The notes below the pieces were generated by a model, which searched no databases, was not told the DNA's origin, and saw only the letters and a list, made by a program, of their open reading frames with translations. Positions 1 to 5,645 of a stretch of 6,245 nt of DNA are shown here, piece after piece. Source of the DNA: an uncultured Geobacteraceae bacterium (GTDB lineage: Bacteria; Desulfobacterota; Desulfuromonadia; Geobacterales; Pseudopelobacteraceae); assembly GCA_903879825.1 (NCBI GenBank), contig CAIRND010000083.1:1-6245 (forward strand). Direction: 5' to 3'. Every line of letters starts with the position of its first letter. The first letter of the stretch is position 1. Both the position numbers and the translations under genes were made by a program.

Positions 1-607
1 GACAAGCATTACGAACGATCCCTGCCGGAGTCTCCGGAGGACGGTGTTGCAGCAGGATACTTTGCGCAACTTCTATCTGTGTTCTACGAGTTTTGCTGCG
101 CGGATTATAAATGGTAATAACAAAATCAGCGCGAGCAGCCGCATCCAACCTGGTTTTAATCAGTTCCCAGGGGGTCAGCAAATCTGATAACGAAATCACC
201 GCGAAGTCGTGCATCAGTGGGGCTCCGAGTTGGGCGGCAGCAGCCTGCACGGCAGAGATACCAGGGATGACCTGAATGTCAATATGGGGCAACCCAGGTT
301 CCTGCTTTGCATCCATCTCCACCAACTCAAGGACCAGACCGGCCATACCGTAAATTCCGGAATCGCCACCCGAAACAAGTGCAACGGATTCCCCGGCGCG
401 CGCCAACCTGATTGCTTCCCGGCAGCGTTGCACCTCCTTCATCATGCCTGTTGACACGACCTTCTTACCTGTCAGCAGCGGACGTACCAGCGTCACATAA
501 TTATCATAACCAACAATTACATCAGATACGGCAATAGCCTGTTTGGCCGCTTCCGTCAGATGAGTGACATCGCCGGGACCGGTGCCAACAATATATAGTG
601 AAGCCAT
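1..607 (-). CDS. cobJ: Precorrin-3B C17-methyltransferase (CobJ/CbiH), 3' end outside window
   Basis: This enzyme uses S-adenosylmethionine to methylate C17 of the corrin precursor and drives ring contraction in cobalamin synthesis; it acts in the cytoplasm. Translating the minus strand from the ATG at 605-607 gives 202 residues, beginning MASLYIVGTGPGD, with no stop before the window edge. Visible family motifs are the N-terminal GTGPGD loop (residues 8-13), VGYDNY (32-37), VSTGM (51-55), the SAM-binding VSGGDSGIYGMAG (78-90), VIPGISA (113-119) and IYNPRSKTR (166-174). CobJ proteins are usually about 240-250 residues, so roughly 40 C-terminal residues are missing. The start is fixed by the glycine-rich strand beginning right after it; the ribosome binding site is weak (GAG in TGTGAGAAAACTCC). 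It is co-directional with the motility genes upstream but functionally unrelated; the rest of a cobalamin operon probably continues to the left. Family assignment is firm. The choice between aerobic (CobJ) and anaerobic (CbiH) naming is not resolved by this sequence. Confidence 0.93.
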   Translation of the reverse strand, partial: MASLYIVGTGPGDVTHLTEAAKQAIAVSDVIVGYDNYVTLVRPLLTGKKVVSTGMMKEVQRCREAIRLARAGESVALVSGGDSGIYGMAGLVLELVEMDAKQEPGLPHIDIQVIPGISAVQAAAAQLGAPLMHDFAVISLSDLLTPWELIKTRLDAAARADFVITIYNPRSKTRRTQIEVAQSILLQHRPPETPAGIVRNAC

Positions 608-705
608 GGAGTTTTCTCACAGTAGGGATTTAGAATTATTGACAACAAGTAGCAGTATGCCTTGTAGAGGATATACTGAGAATTAATGAGGCTTCCATCT
701 TTATT
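608..705. other. Gap between the transglycosylase gene and cobJ
   Basis: This 98-base gap has no plausible gene. It contains an inverted repeat (653-678, listed separately). Read on the minus strand, it also has a weak sigma-70-like pair upstream of cobJ: TTCTCA (677-682) and CATACT (654-659), 17 bases apart, each matching consensus at four of six positions. cobJ could therefore be transcribed on its own or by read-through from the regulator/transglycosylase genes. No B12-box-like sequence is seen, and the gap is too short for a full cobalamin riboswitch. Confidence 0.4.
653..678. repeat. Bulged inverted repeat, possible weak terminator
   Basis: CAGTAT (653-658) pairs perfectly with ATACTG (673-678). 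Inside it CCT (660-662) can pair with AGG (668-670), leaving a five-base loop and a small bulge. It lies downstream of the transglycosylase stop and upstream of cobJ, where a terminator or operator would be expected. Neither side carries a clean run of T, so it is not a standard intrinsic terminator in either direction. The structure is seen directly; its function is a guess. Confidence 0.3.
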
Positions 706-1518
706 TTAGCCGGCATATGAAGCATACAACTGTTTAACACGAGCGAGATAGTCCCGTGTTTCATGCGGGAGACGGTCGGGACGCTTATCTACATTACCCG
801 GCCCCCAATTGTAGGCGGCCAAAGCAGAATTTACGTCGCCATTGTACCGTTGCAGCATATCTTTCAGAAAGCGGGTACCGCCCATGACATTTTGCTCCGG
901 ATCAAATGAATCACTGACCCCTAACGAACGTGCAGTGGCAGGCATGAGTTGCATCAGGCCACGGGCCCCGGCGTGAGAAACCGCCTGCGGATTAAAATTG
1001 CTCTCGGCCTTTATCACTGCTCGTATCAGATCTGCATCAACACCATACTTCTGTGATGCTCTGGATATAATGGGATCAAGCCATGTTGCATCGGTTCGCG
1101 ACGGTGAAGAGGGCACAACGACAGCGGCAACAGGGGCACTGCTGGCAATATCCTGAAGAGGAGATACCGGCGAGACGGGCAAAGAAGACGATGAATCCCC
1201 ACTAGTGGCACGATTGGATTGATACGCGTGTAAAAGGGCTTTGGTTGAAGGTAATTGTGAAAAATTTGATGTGGCAGAGTCTGCTGAAGAAGAATCGCCG
1301 CCCAGGGAAAGTGAACTCTGCAGCATCTGCAGGGTAAGTGATTCAGCTAGCTCCCGTGCGTTGCCAGTGGCGCTCGACGCAGGAGACTCTCCGTTACCAA
1401 GGGCTTTGTCAAGTTTATCTGCAAAACCCTTTTCCTGTGGAACACCACTCGTGTCAGATTTATGCCGAAGCGGGGCAAGCGACCCCAACAATGAAAGATT
1501 TTCTATTGATATTGACAT
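706..1518 (-). CDS. SLT-family lytic transglycosylase, leaderless, probably flagellar
   Basis: This 270-residue protein has a C-terminal lysozyme-like domain (about residues 145-265) of the soluble lytic transglycosylase (Slt70/MltC-like) family, which cleaves the MurNAc-GlcNAc bond and forms a 1,6-anhydro end. The catalytic glutamate is E172 in KAESNFNP. It is followed by the family motifs SHAGARGLMQLMPATA (181-196) and AYNWGPGNV (235-243). The first 145 residues are rich in Ser, Ala and Pro and lack a hydrophobic signal peptide or lipobox, which is unusual for a periplasmic enzyme. The gene lies six bases after a FleQ-like flagellar-type regulator, with its SD inside that gene. I infer a role in opening peptidoglycan for the flagellum, perhaps with export by the flagellar apparatus. 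No FlgJ rod-binding domain was recognised. The enzyme class is secure; the flagellar role rests on context. The start is ATG 1516-1518, with GAGGAG nine bases upstream. Confidence 0.88.
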   Translation of the reverse strand: MSISIENLSLLGSLAPLRHKSDTSGVPQEKGFADKLDKALGNGESPASSATGNARELAESLTLQMLQSSLSLGGDSSSADSATSNFSQLPSTKALLHAYQSNRATSGDSSSSLPVSPVSPLQDIASSAPVAAVVVPSSPSRTDATWLDPIISRASQKYGVDADLIRAVIKAESNFNPQAVSHAGARGLMQLMPATARSLGVSDSFDPEQNVMGGTRFLKDMLQRYNGDVNSALAAYNWGPGNVDKRPDRLPHETRDYLARVKQLYASYAG

Positions 1519-1524
1519 GCTTCG

Positions 1525-2928
1525 TTACTCCTCGCTAAAAGCCAGGTTCTTTTTCTTTAGTTTTTCTATCAATGTCGTACGCTTGAGATTGAGCAGAAGA
1601 GCCGCCTCTTTTTTGTTCCCTCCCGAACGGGCGAGGGCCTGTGTAATAAGATTGTTTTCGAACTCATCTACAGCAGAATTAAGGCAGATGCCACCTTCTG
1701 GCAGCTTACTCTCTCCCGGCACAACTGTCGGCTGAAGAGGGTTTAGGAGCAATTTCCCCGAAAGATATTTCTCCGGCAAATCATCCGGAACAATAAGCCC
1801 ACTTCCTTTCAGAATAACAAGACGCTCAACCAGATTTTCCAGTTCCCTGACATTTCCCGGCCACTCATAGTTGCACAGAATGCCAAGTGCGGCGCGTGAG
1901 AATCCTTTGACAGCATGACGTTTATCGTCGTTAAAACGGATGAGAAAGGTGTGAATCAAAATTGGTATATCTTCTCGCCGCTCACGGAGCGGAGGTATCG
2001 TGATCGGAATAACTGACAGTCGGTAGTAAAGATCTTCCCGAAAATCCCGGTTGATTACAAGCTCTTCAAGATTTTTATTGGTCGCAGCAACAATTCGGAC
2101 ATCAACTTTTTGTGACTTCGACGCTCCGACAGGCTCAAACTCTCTGTTTTGAAGAACCCGCAACAGCTTAACCTGCAGGTTTGCCTTCATATCTCCGATT
2201 TCATCCAAAAACAACGTACCCTTATCAGCCATCTCAAAACGCCCGATCCGGTTGGCGTACGCACCGGTGAATGAGCCTTTAACGTGTCCGAACAACTCAC
2301 TTTCCAGCAGATCATCAGGAATGGCAGCACAATTGACCGGCACGAAATTTTTAGCATGCCGATCACTCAACTGATGTATAGCTCGTGCTGCAAGTTCTTT
2401 GCCGGTACCCGATTCACCCTGAATAAGAACCGTCGCATTTGATGCGGCCACTTTGGTAATCATCTCGAACAGTGCCCGCATTGGCGGACTTGTGCCTATC
2501 ATGGTCGAGGAAAGGATCTGGTTTTGAACAGATTCACCCTCAGAGCGATCATACATCTTCATCGACTGGTACTCACGGGCCCGCATAACAAGGCTCTCTA
2601 GTTCATCCAGATTAAGCGGTTTCGGGAGCGTAAAGACGGTGCCACTCGCGGTATTATCAAGGTCCGCAGAACCGGTATCACCATAACCGATCAATACCAA
2701 CAGTGGGTTAAGCAGAGTGCTCCGTTCTTTGAAATCGGGAGCAATCGAATGAAGATACGCTAAATCCGCTATAATAATATCGACATTGTTTTTTTGAAGT
2801 GTGTCAAAAAAGGCAGTACCACTTTCAGATGCGGTGATGTTATAGCCCTGATATGTCAAAAAAGCCGATACCAGATCACGAGTTTTAACGTCATAGTCTG
2901 CTATGAAAATTGTGCCGTTTTCACGCAT
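1525..2928 (-). CDS. FleQ-like sigma-54-dependent transcriptional activator
   Basis: This 467-residue bacterial enhancer-binding protein uses ATP to remodel RNA polymerase-sigma-54. The order is a receiver-like domain (about 5-118), an AAA+ domain (about 143-375) and a Fis-type HTH (about 420-463). AAA+ landmarks are Walker A GESGTGKE (171-178), the sigma-54 contact loop GSFTGA (218-223, normally GAFTGA), Walker B TLFLDEIGD (238-246), FREDLYYRL (296-304) and GNVRELEN (358-365). The HTH LNLKRTTLIEKLKKKNL strongly resembles FleQ/FlrA flagellar master regulators. The receiver keeps a candidate phospho-Asp D55, D11 and K103, but has Y12 for the second acidic residue and I80 for the usual Thr/Ser. 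A longer frame opens with TTG at 2985, but the ATG at 2926-2928 fits the domain start and has AGGGGGG 11 bases upstream. It is cotranscribed with the transglycosylase and divergent from cheW. The geobacterial flagellar regulator FgrM is a possible counterpart; orthology is not proven. Confidence 0.88.
   Translation of the reverse strand: MRENGTIFIADYDVKTRDLVSAFLTYQGYNITASESGTAFFDTLQKNNVDIIIADLAYLHSIAPDFKERSTLLNPLLVLIGYGDTGSADLDNTASGTVFTLPKPLNLDELESLVMRAREYQSMKMYDRSEGESVQNQILSSTMIGTSPPMRALFEMITKVAASNATVLIQGESGTGKELAARAIHQLSDRHAKNFVPVNCAAIPDDLLESELFGHVKGSFTGAYANRIGRFEMADKGTLFLDEIGDMKANLQVKLLRVLQNREFEPVGASKSQKVDVRIVAATNKNLEELVINRDFREDLYYRLSVIPITIPPLRERREDIPILIHTFLIRFNDDKRHAVKGFSRAALGILCNYEWPGNVRELENLVERLVILKGSGLIVPDDLPEKYLSGKLLLNPLQPTVVPGESKLPEGGICLNSAVDEFENNLITQALARSGGNKKEAALLLNLKRTTLIEKLKKKNLAFSEE
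1528..1533 (-). promoter_or_regulatory. Ribosome binding site inside the regulator's last codons
   Basis: On the minus strand the regulator ends GAG GAG TAA, and the transglycosylase ATG follows nine bases after GAGGAG. The SD is made of the two final Glu codons of the upstream gene. This suggests translational coupling and fixes the transglycosylase start at 1518. Confidence 0.75.
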
Positions 2929-2964
2929 AGCTGGTCTGGCCCCCCTGAAAAATATTACTTTTTC

Positions 2965-2995
2965 AACATAGACCATACATTGCAATAAAAGTCAA
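2965..2995 (-). promoter_or_regulatory. Candidate sigma-70 promoter of the FleQ-like gene
   Basis: On the minus strand TTGACT (2990-2995) matches the -35 consensus at five of six. Possible -10 elements are TCTATG (2967-2972, spacer 17) or TATGTT (2965-2970, spacer 19). Both -10 choices are mediocre. The -35 overlaps the FleQ-box-like site, as expected for autoregulation. No sigma-54 -24/-12 element was seen. Confidence 0.4.
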
Positions 2996-3004
2996 TAAAA
3001 TGAC
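2991..3004. promoter_or_regulatory. FleQ-box-like operator
   Basis: The sequence GTCAATAAAATGAC differs at one of 14 positions from the Pseudomonas FleQ-box consensus as I remember it, GTCAATAAATTGAC. It lies 62 bases before the start of the FleQ-like gene, overlapping that gene's likely -35, and 176 bases before the cheW start. The match, the FleQ-like recognition helix of the adjacent regulator and the divergent position support a regulator binding site. Binding itself is inferred. Confidence 0.55.
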
Positions 3005-3012
3005 TCGTCATT
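2999..3012. repeat. Perfect palindrome sharing a half-site with the FleQ-like box
   Basis: AATGAC-TC-GTCATT is a perfect 6-bp inverted repeat with a two-base centre. Its left arm is the right arm of the preceding FleQ-like box. Three half-sites of alternating orientation therefore start at 2991, 2999 and 3007, eight bases apart. This could extend the operator or be a separate dimer site. Confidence 0.5.
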
Positions 3013-3078
3013 ATTTTGGTGTGAGGTAACAGTAGTTTATGAACTCATTTTTTTTGACAGTTTATTATTCTATGTTAC

Positions 3079-3104
3079 TTGATATAGATTGATATGCATG
3101 ATAG
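3079..3104 (+). repeat. Three helically phased TGATA repeats
   Basis: TGATAT occurs at 3080-3085 and 3090-3095 and TGATAG at 3099-3104, ten and nine bases apart, about one helical turn. The first two copies are preceded by T, giving TTGATAT twice. They lie just upstream of the candidate cheW promoter, so they could be an activator site or a bent AT-rich segment. The function is unknown. Confidence 0.35.
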
Positions 3105-3105
3105 A

Positions 3106-3136
3106 TTGGCAAAACGTACCTGAGCAGAGTTATATT
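3106..3136 (+). promoter_or_regulatory. Candidate sigma-70 promoter of the che operon
   Basis: TTGGCA (3106-3111) and TATATT (3131-3136) each match consensus at five of six, but the 19-base spacer is long; shifting the -10 to TTATAT gives 18. Transcription would begin about 35-40 bases before cheW. A perfect TTGACA further upstream (3054-3059) has no convincing -10 at normal spacing. The TGGC at 3107-3110 has no GC at the -12 distance, so it is not a sigma-54 promoter. Confidence 0.35.
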
Positions 3137-3166
3137 GTACAGATGCGTAGAACATCTATTTTGCTC

Positions 3167-3173
3167 GAGGAGA
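3167..3173 (+). promoter_or_regulatory. Ribosome binding site deciding the cheW start
   Basis: GAGGAGA ends seven bases before ATG 3181 and only four before the in-frame TTG at 3178. The ATG is therefore the better start. Confidence 0.75.
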
Positions 3174-3180
3174 ACGATTG

Positions 3181-3675
3181 ATGCAGAATGCACTGGTACA
3201 GATAAAGACTGATAACATCCACGATGAACTTATCCAGTTGGTGAGTTTCAATCTTGATCAAGAAGAATACGGCGTTGATGTACTCAAGGTACGCGAAATA
3301 ATCCGTATGCCAATTGTGACCCGCGTACCTAACACCCCTCACTATGTTGAGGGAGTTATAAATCTGCGCGGCAAGGTCGTTCCGATTATCTGTATGAGGA
3401 AGAAATTCGGTCTGGTTGAATCTGAGAACGATAAACAGACCCGAATCATGGTTATGGACATGGACGGAGAACTGATGGGTTTCATTGTTGACGCAGTTTC
3501 TGAAGTAATCAGAATCTCCGGGAGCGAGATTCAGCCATCACCTGCGATGGTAGCAGGTGGTATTGATCAAGAATGCATTGCCGGTGTCATTAATCAGGCT
3601 GAGCGCTTGCTTGTTTTACTTAATTTGGAAAAAATGTTTTCCCGAGATGAAAAGAATATGTTCACCGGGATGTAA
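3181..3675 (+). CDS. cheW: Chemotaxis coupling protein CheW
   Basis: CheW is a cytoplasmic adaptor that links methyl-accepting chemoreceptors to the P5 domain of CheA in signalling arrays. The protein has 164 residues, within the usual 150-170, and is a single CheW/SH3-like domain (about 16-155). Typical signatures are LVSFNLDQEEYGVDVLKVREI (starting at residue 20), RVPNTPHYVEGVINLRG (48-64), VVPIICMRKKFG (66-77) and GFIVDAVSEVI (100-110). R63 in NLRG corresponds to the conserved receptor-contact arginine of this family. It is the first gene of a plus-strand run with cheA (43-base gap) and cheR, and is divergent from the FleQ-like regulator. Expression from the 2929-3180 region, perhaps under that regulator, is inferred. 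No odd residues or truncation were seen. Confidence 0.95.
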   Translation: MQNALVQIKTDNIHDELIQLVSFNLDQEEYGVDVLKVREIIRMPIVTRVPNTPHYVEGVINLRGKVVPIICMRKKFGLVESENDKQTRIMVMDMDGELMGFIVDAVSEVIRISGSEIQPSPAMVAGGIDQECIAGVINQAERLLVLLNLEKMFSRDEKNMFTGM

Positions 3676-3704
3676 TTAACTTACTCTGCTCCATTAAAAT
3701 TTCC

Positions 3705-3709
3705 AGGAG
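3705..3709 (+). promoter_or_regulatory. Ribosome binding site deciding the cheA start
   Basis: AGGAG lies nine bases before ATG 3719. An in-frame TTG at 3710 directly abuts the SD and cannot be used efficiently, so the ATG is chosen. Confidence 0.75.
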
Positions 3710-3718
3710 TTGCACACC

Positions 3719-5578
3719 ATGCCGCCAATTGATTGTGAAGATCAGGAATTACTCGACGGTTTTCTAGCCGAGACAACAGAGTTACTTGAAAAGCTTGATG
3801 ATGACCTTATCACTCTTGAGAAGTCTTCAGATGATACAGATCTTATGAACCGAATTTTTCGATCAATTCACACTATTAAAGGTGCATCCAGCTTTCTTGG
3901 TTTTGATCTGCTCGTTAAAGTTGCCCATAAGACGGAAGATGTGTTAAATCGACTCCGCAAGGGCGAACTGGTAGTGAGTCCAGAGATTATGGATGTAATC
4001 CTGGAAGCGACTGACCTTGTCAAACTTCTTGTCAGTGACATTAAGGCGGGAGATATTCAGGAGCGAGAGACGGATGGTACTATCAACAAGCTACTGCCAT
4101 TCCTTTTAGATACTGCCGGAGTCTCCAAGCCTGTTGCATCAGCACCTCAAGCCGATGAGCAACAAGTTTCCACTCCAGAAACAGCAGAAGTGACATCACC
4201 ACAACCACAATCGCCGACTGCAACCGATTTGCCATCCCCTGCGGTTGAACGGGAAGCGCCAATTGACTCCCCTCCGATTCAACCATCTGTCGCAGTTGCT
4301 CAGGTACCGGTTCCAAAACCGGCCTCTGATGTTGCACCAAAAAAAGCACCGGCACCACCCAAACCGGCTGAGGGGAAGGGAGACGACCTCTCCGACAATT
4401 CAACCGTCAGGGTTGATGTTAAACGTCTTGATGATCTGATGAATCAGGTAGGGGAATTGGTACTCGAACGAAACCGCATGATCCAAATAAACCAGGATCT
4501 TCAGCAAAACGATGTAAATCGTGCTGATTTCAATGAAGAATTCGGCAAGCTTACCAAACGAATGAGTTTTGTCACCTCTGAATTACAAATGCAAGTTCTC
4601 AAAATGCGTATGATTCCGGTTGAAAAAGTCTTCAAAAAGTTCCCCCGAATTGTTCGCAGTATGTCCCGTGATTTGGGTAAAGAAGTTGATCTGCAGATTA
4701 TCGGCGAGGAAACTGAACTGGATCGATCTGTCGTTGACGAAATTGGCGATCCCTTGATTCACCTTATCCGTAATGCCATGGATCACGGGCTTGAAACACC
4801 GGATGAGCGTATAGAAGCGGGTAAATCGCGCTGTGGCACACTGGTACTGGCCGCTGTACATGAGGGCAACCAGATTATTATCAGCATTAAGGATGACGGT
4901 CGTGGAATAGATACTGAGCGGGTCGGGCGAAAGGCGATAGAGAGGGGACTCATTACTGAAGACCAGTTTGCCACCATGAGCCAACGTGAAGTTTTTGACC
5001 TGTTATTCTTGCCAGGATTTTCAACCAAAGAAAAAGCAACCGACCTTTCAGGCCGCGGTGTTGGTATGGACGTAGTCAAGACCAACATCAAAAAGCTAAA
5101 TGGTCTGATCGAAATCAAGAGTACCAAAGGACTTGGCTCTGAATTCATTCTGCGTTTGCCGCTCACTCTGGCAATTATTCAGTCACTACTGGTTGAAGTT
5201 GAGGGAGAAATCTACTCCATTCCGCTCTCCTCTGTATTAGAAACAATCCGGGTTGATCAGCGCAAGTTCCACCTTATTGGCGGTCAGGAAGTTCTCAAAC
5301 TTCGTGATATCGTGCTGCCTCTGATCAGACTGCAGAAAGTGTTCAATGTTCAACCACGTGGCGAATCCGATGATTTCTGTTATGTTGTTGTAGTTGGCGC
5401 CGCTGAAAAACGAATGGGATTGGTTGTTACCCGATTGGTGGGACAACAAGAGGTTGCAATCAAGTCACTGGGCAATTATCTGGCAAACATCCCCGGCATT
5501 GCCGGTTCAACTATCCTGGGCGATGGACGTGTTGCTCTGATTATTGATCCGGTAGCAATGTCAGAGGTATGCGAATAG
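3719..5578 (+). CDS. cheA: Chemotaxis sensor histidine kinase CheA
   Basis: CheA autophosphorylates in response to receptor state and passes phosphate to CheY and CheB. This 619-residue protein has P1/Hpt (about 7-132) with the phospho-accepting H51 in SIHTIKGASSFLGF. A Pro/Ala/Val-rich linker (about 133-227) follows, then P3 dimerisation (about 228-300, VDVKRLDDLMNQVGELVLER). P4 ATPase runs from about 300 to 483, with the N box HLIRNAMDHG (348-357, N352), G1 DDGRGID (392-398), the F-box region LPGFSTKE (431-438) and G2 GRGVGMD (445-451). P5, the CheW-like domain, covers about 485-615. All catalytic boxes look intact. No P2 response-regulator docking domain was recognised between P1 and P3, which distinguishes it from the 654-residue E. 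coli form; P2 is absent in many CheAs. It follows cheW by 43 bases and precedes cheR by 67, so the three are probably one operon. Confidence 0.96.
   Translation: MPPIDCEDQELLDGFLAETTELLEKLDDDLITLEKSSDDTDLMNRIFRSIHTIKGASSFLGFDLLVKVAHKTEDVLNRLRKGELVVSPEIMDVILEATDLVKLLVSDIKAGDIQERETDGTINKLLPFLLDTAGVSKPVASAPQADEQQVSTPETAEVTSPQPQSPTATDLPSPAVEREAPIDSPPIQPSVAVAQVPVPKPASDVAPKKAPAPPKPAEGKGDDLSDNSTVRVDVKRLDDLMNQVGELVLERNRMIQINQDLQQNDVNRADFNEEFGKLTKRMSFVTSELQMQVLKMRMIPVEKVFKKFPRIVRSMSRDLGKEVDLQIIGEETELDRSVVDEIGDPLIHLIRNAMDHGLETPDERIEAGKSRCGTLVLAAVHEGNQIIISIKDDGRGIDTERVGRKAIERGLITEDQFATMSQREVFDLLFLPGFSTKEKATDLSGRGVGMDVVKTNIKKLNGLIEIKSTKGLGSEFILRLPLTLAIIQSLLVEVEGEIYSIPLSSVLETIRVDQRKFHLIGGQEVLKLRDIVLPLIRLQKVFNVQPRGESDDFCYVVVVGAAEKRMGLVVTRLVGQQEVAIKSLGNYLANIPGIAGSTILGDGRVALIIDPVAMSEVCE
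4307..4322. repeat. Inverted repeat within the cheA linker
   Basis: CCGGTT-CCAA-AACCGG is a perfect 6-bp inverted repeat with a four-base loop, in the codons of the proline-rich linker (VPVPKP). It could form a hairpin in the mRNA, but it may be only a by-product of Pro codons. No function can be assigned. Confidence 0.3.
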
Positions 5579-5596
5579 GCAGGGGTGTTTTCTGCC
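5578..5596 (+). repeat. Short hairpin between cheA and cheR
   Basis: GGCAG (5578-5582, starting on the last base of the cheA stop) pairs with CTGCC (5592-5596) across a nine-base loop. The downstream GCATTTATTTT is only a weak T-rich tail. It may cause partial termination or protect the mRNA end, so that cheR is made less than cheA. Five pairs with a large loop is marginal. Confidence 0.3.
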
Positions 5597-5633
5597 GCAT
5601 TTATTTTAAGTAAAGTATCAGGTTATGATTTTC

Positions 5634-5639
5634 AAGGAG
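5634..5639 (+). promoter_or_regulatory. Ribosome binding site supporting the GTG start of cheR
   Basis: AAGGAG ends six bases before GTG 5646. The next in-frame ATG (5706) has no such site and would remove the conserved first helix, so the GTG start is favoured. Confidence 0.75.
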
Positions 5640-5645
5640 TGAAAC

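Noticed and set aside
209..454. 81-codon plus-strand open frame
   Set aside because: It is antisense to conserved SAM-binding motifs of cobJ, with no upstream SD.
630..643. Second FleQ-like box upstream of cobJ (GTCAATAATTCTAA on the minus strand)
   Set aside because: Only one half-site is good (about 10 of 14 matches), which is likely by chance in AT-rich DNA, and there is no functional link to cobJ.
608..705. Cobalamin riboswitch upstream of cobJ
   Set aside because: No B12-box-like sequence is seen, and the gap is shorter than the roughly 200 bases such an element needs.
1241..1735. 164-codon plus-strand open frame
   Set aside because: It lies antisense across the junction of two well-supported minus-strand genes, has no ribosome binding site and a low-complexity, unrecognisable product.
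2929..2985. N-terminal extension of the FleQ-like protein from TTG 2985
   Set aside because: It would add 19 residues before the receiver-like fold, uses a rare start codon without an SD, and would overlap the likely -10 element.
3054..3082. Sigma-70 promoter from the perfect TTGACA at 3054-3059
   Set aside because: No hexamer 15-19 bases downstream resembles a -10 element.
3107..3125. Sigma-54 promoter (TGGC near 3107) before cheW
   Set aside because: The GC needed at the -12 position is absent at the required distance; the nearest GC is about three bases too far.
4083..5449. Several open frames (70-133 codons) antisense to cheA, and one out of frame on the same strand
   Set aside because: They overlap an intact cheA with all kinase motifs. 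Their products show no domain and they lack credible starts.
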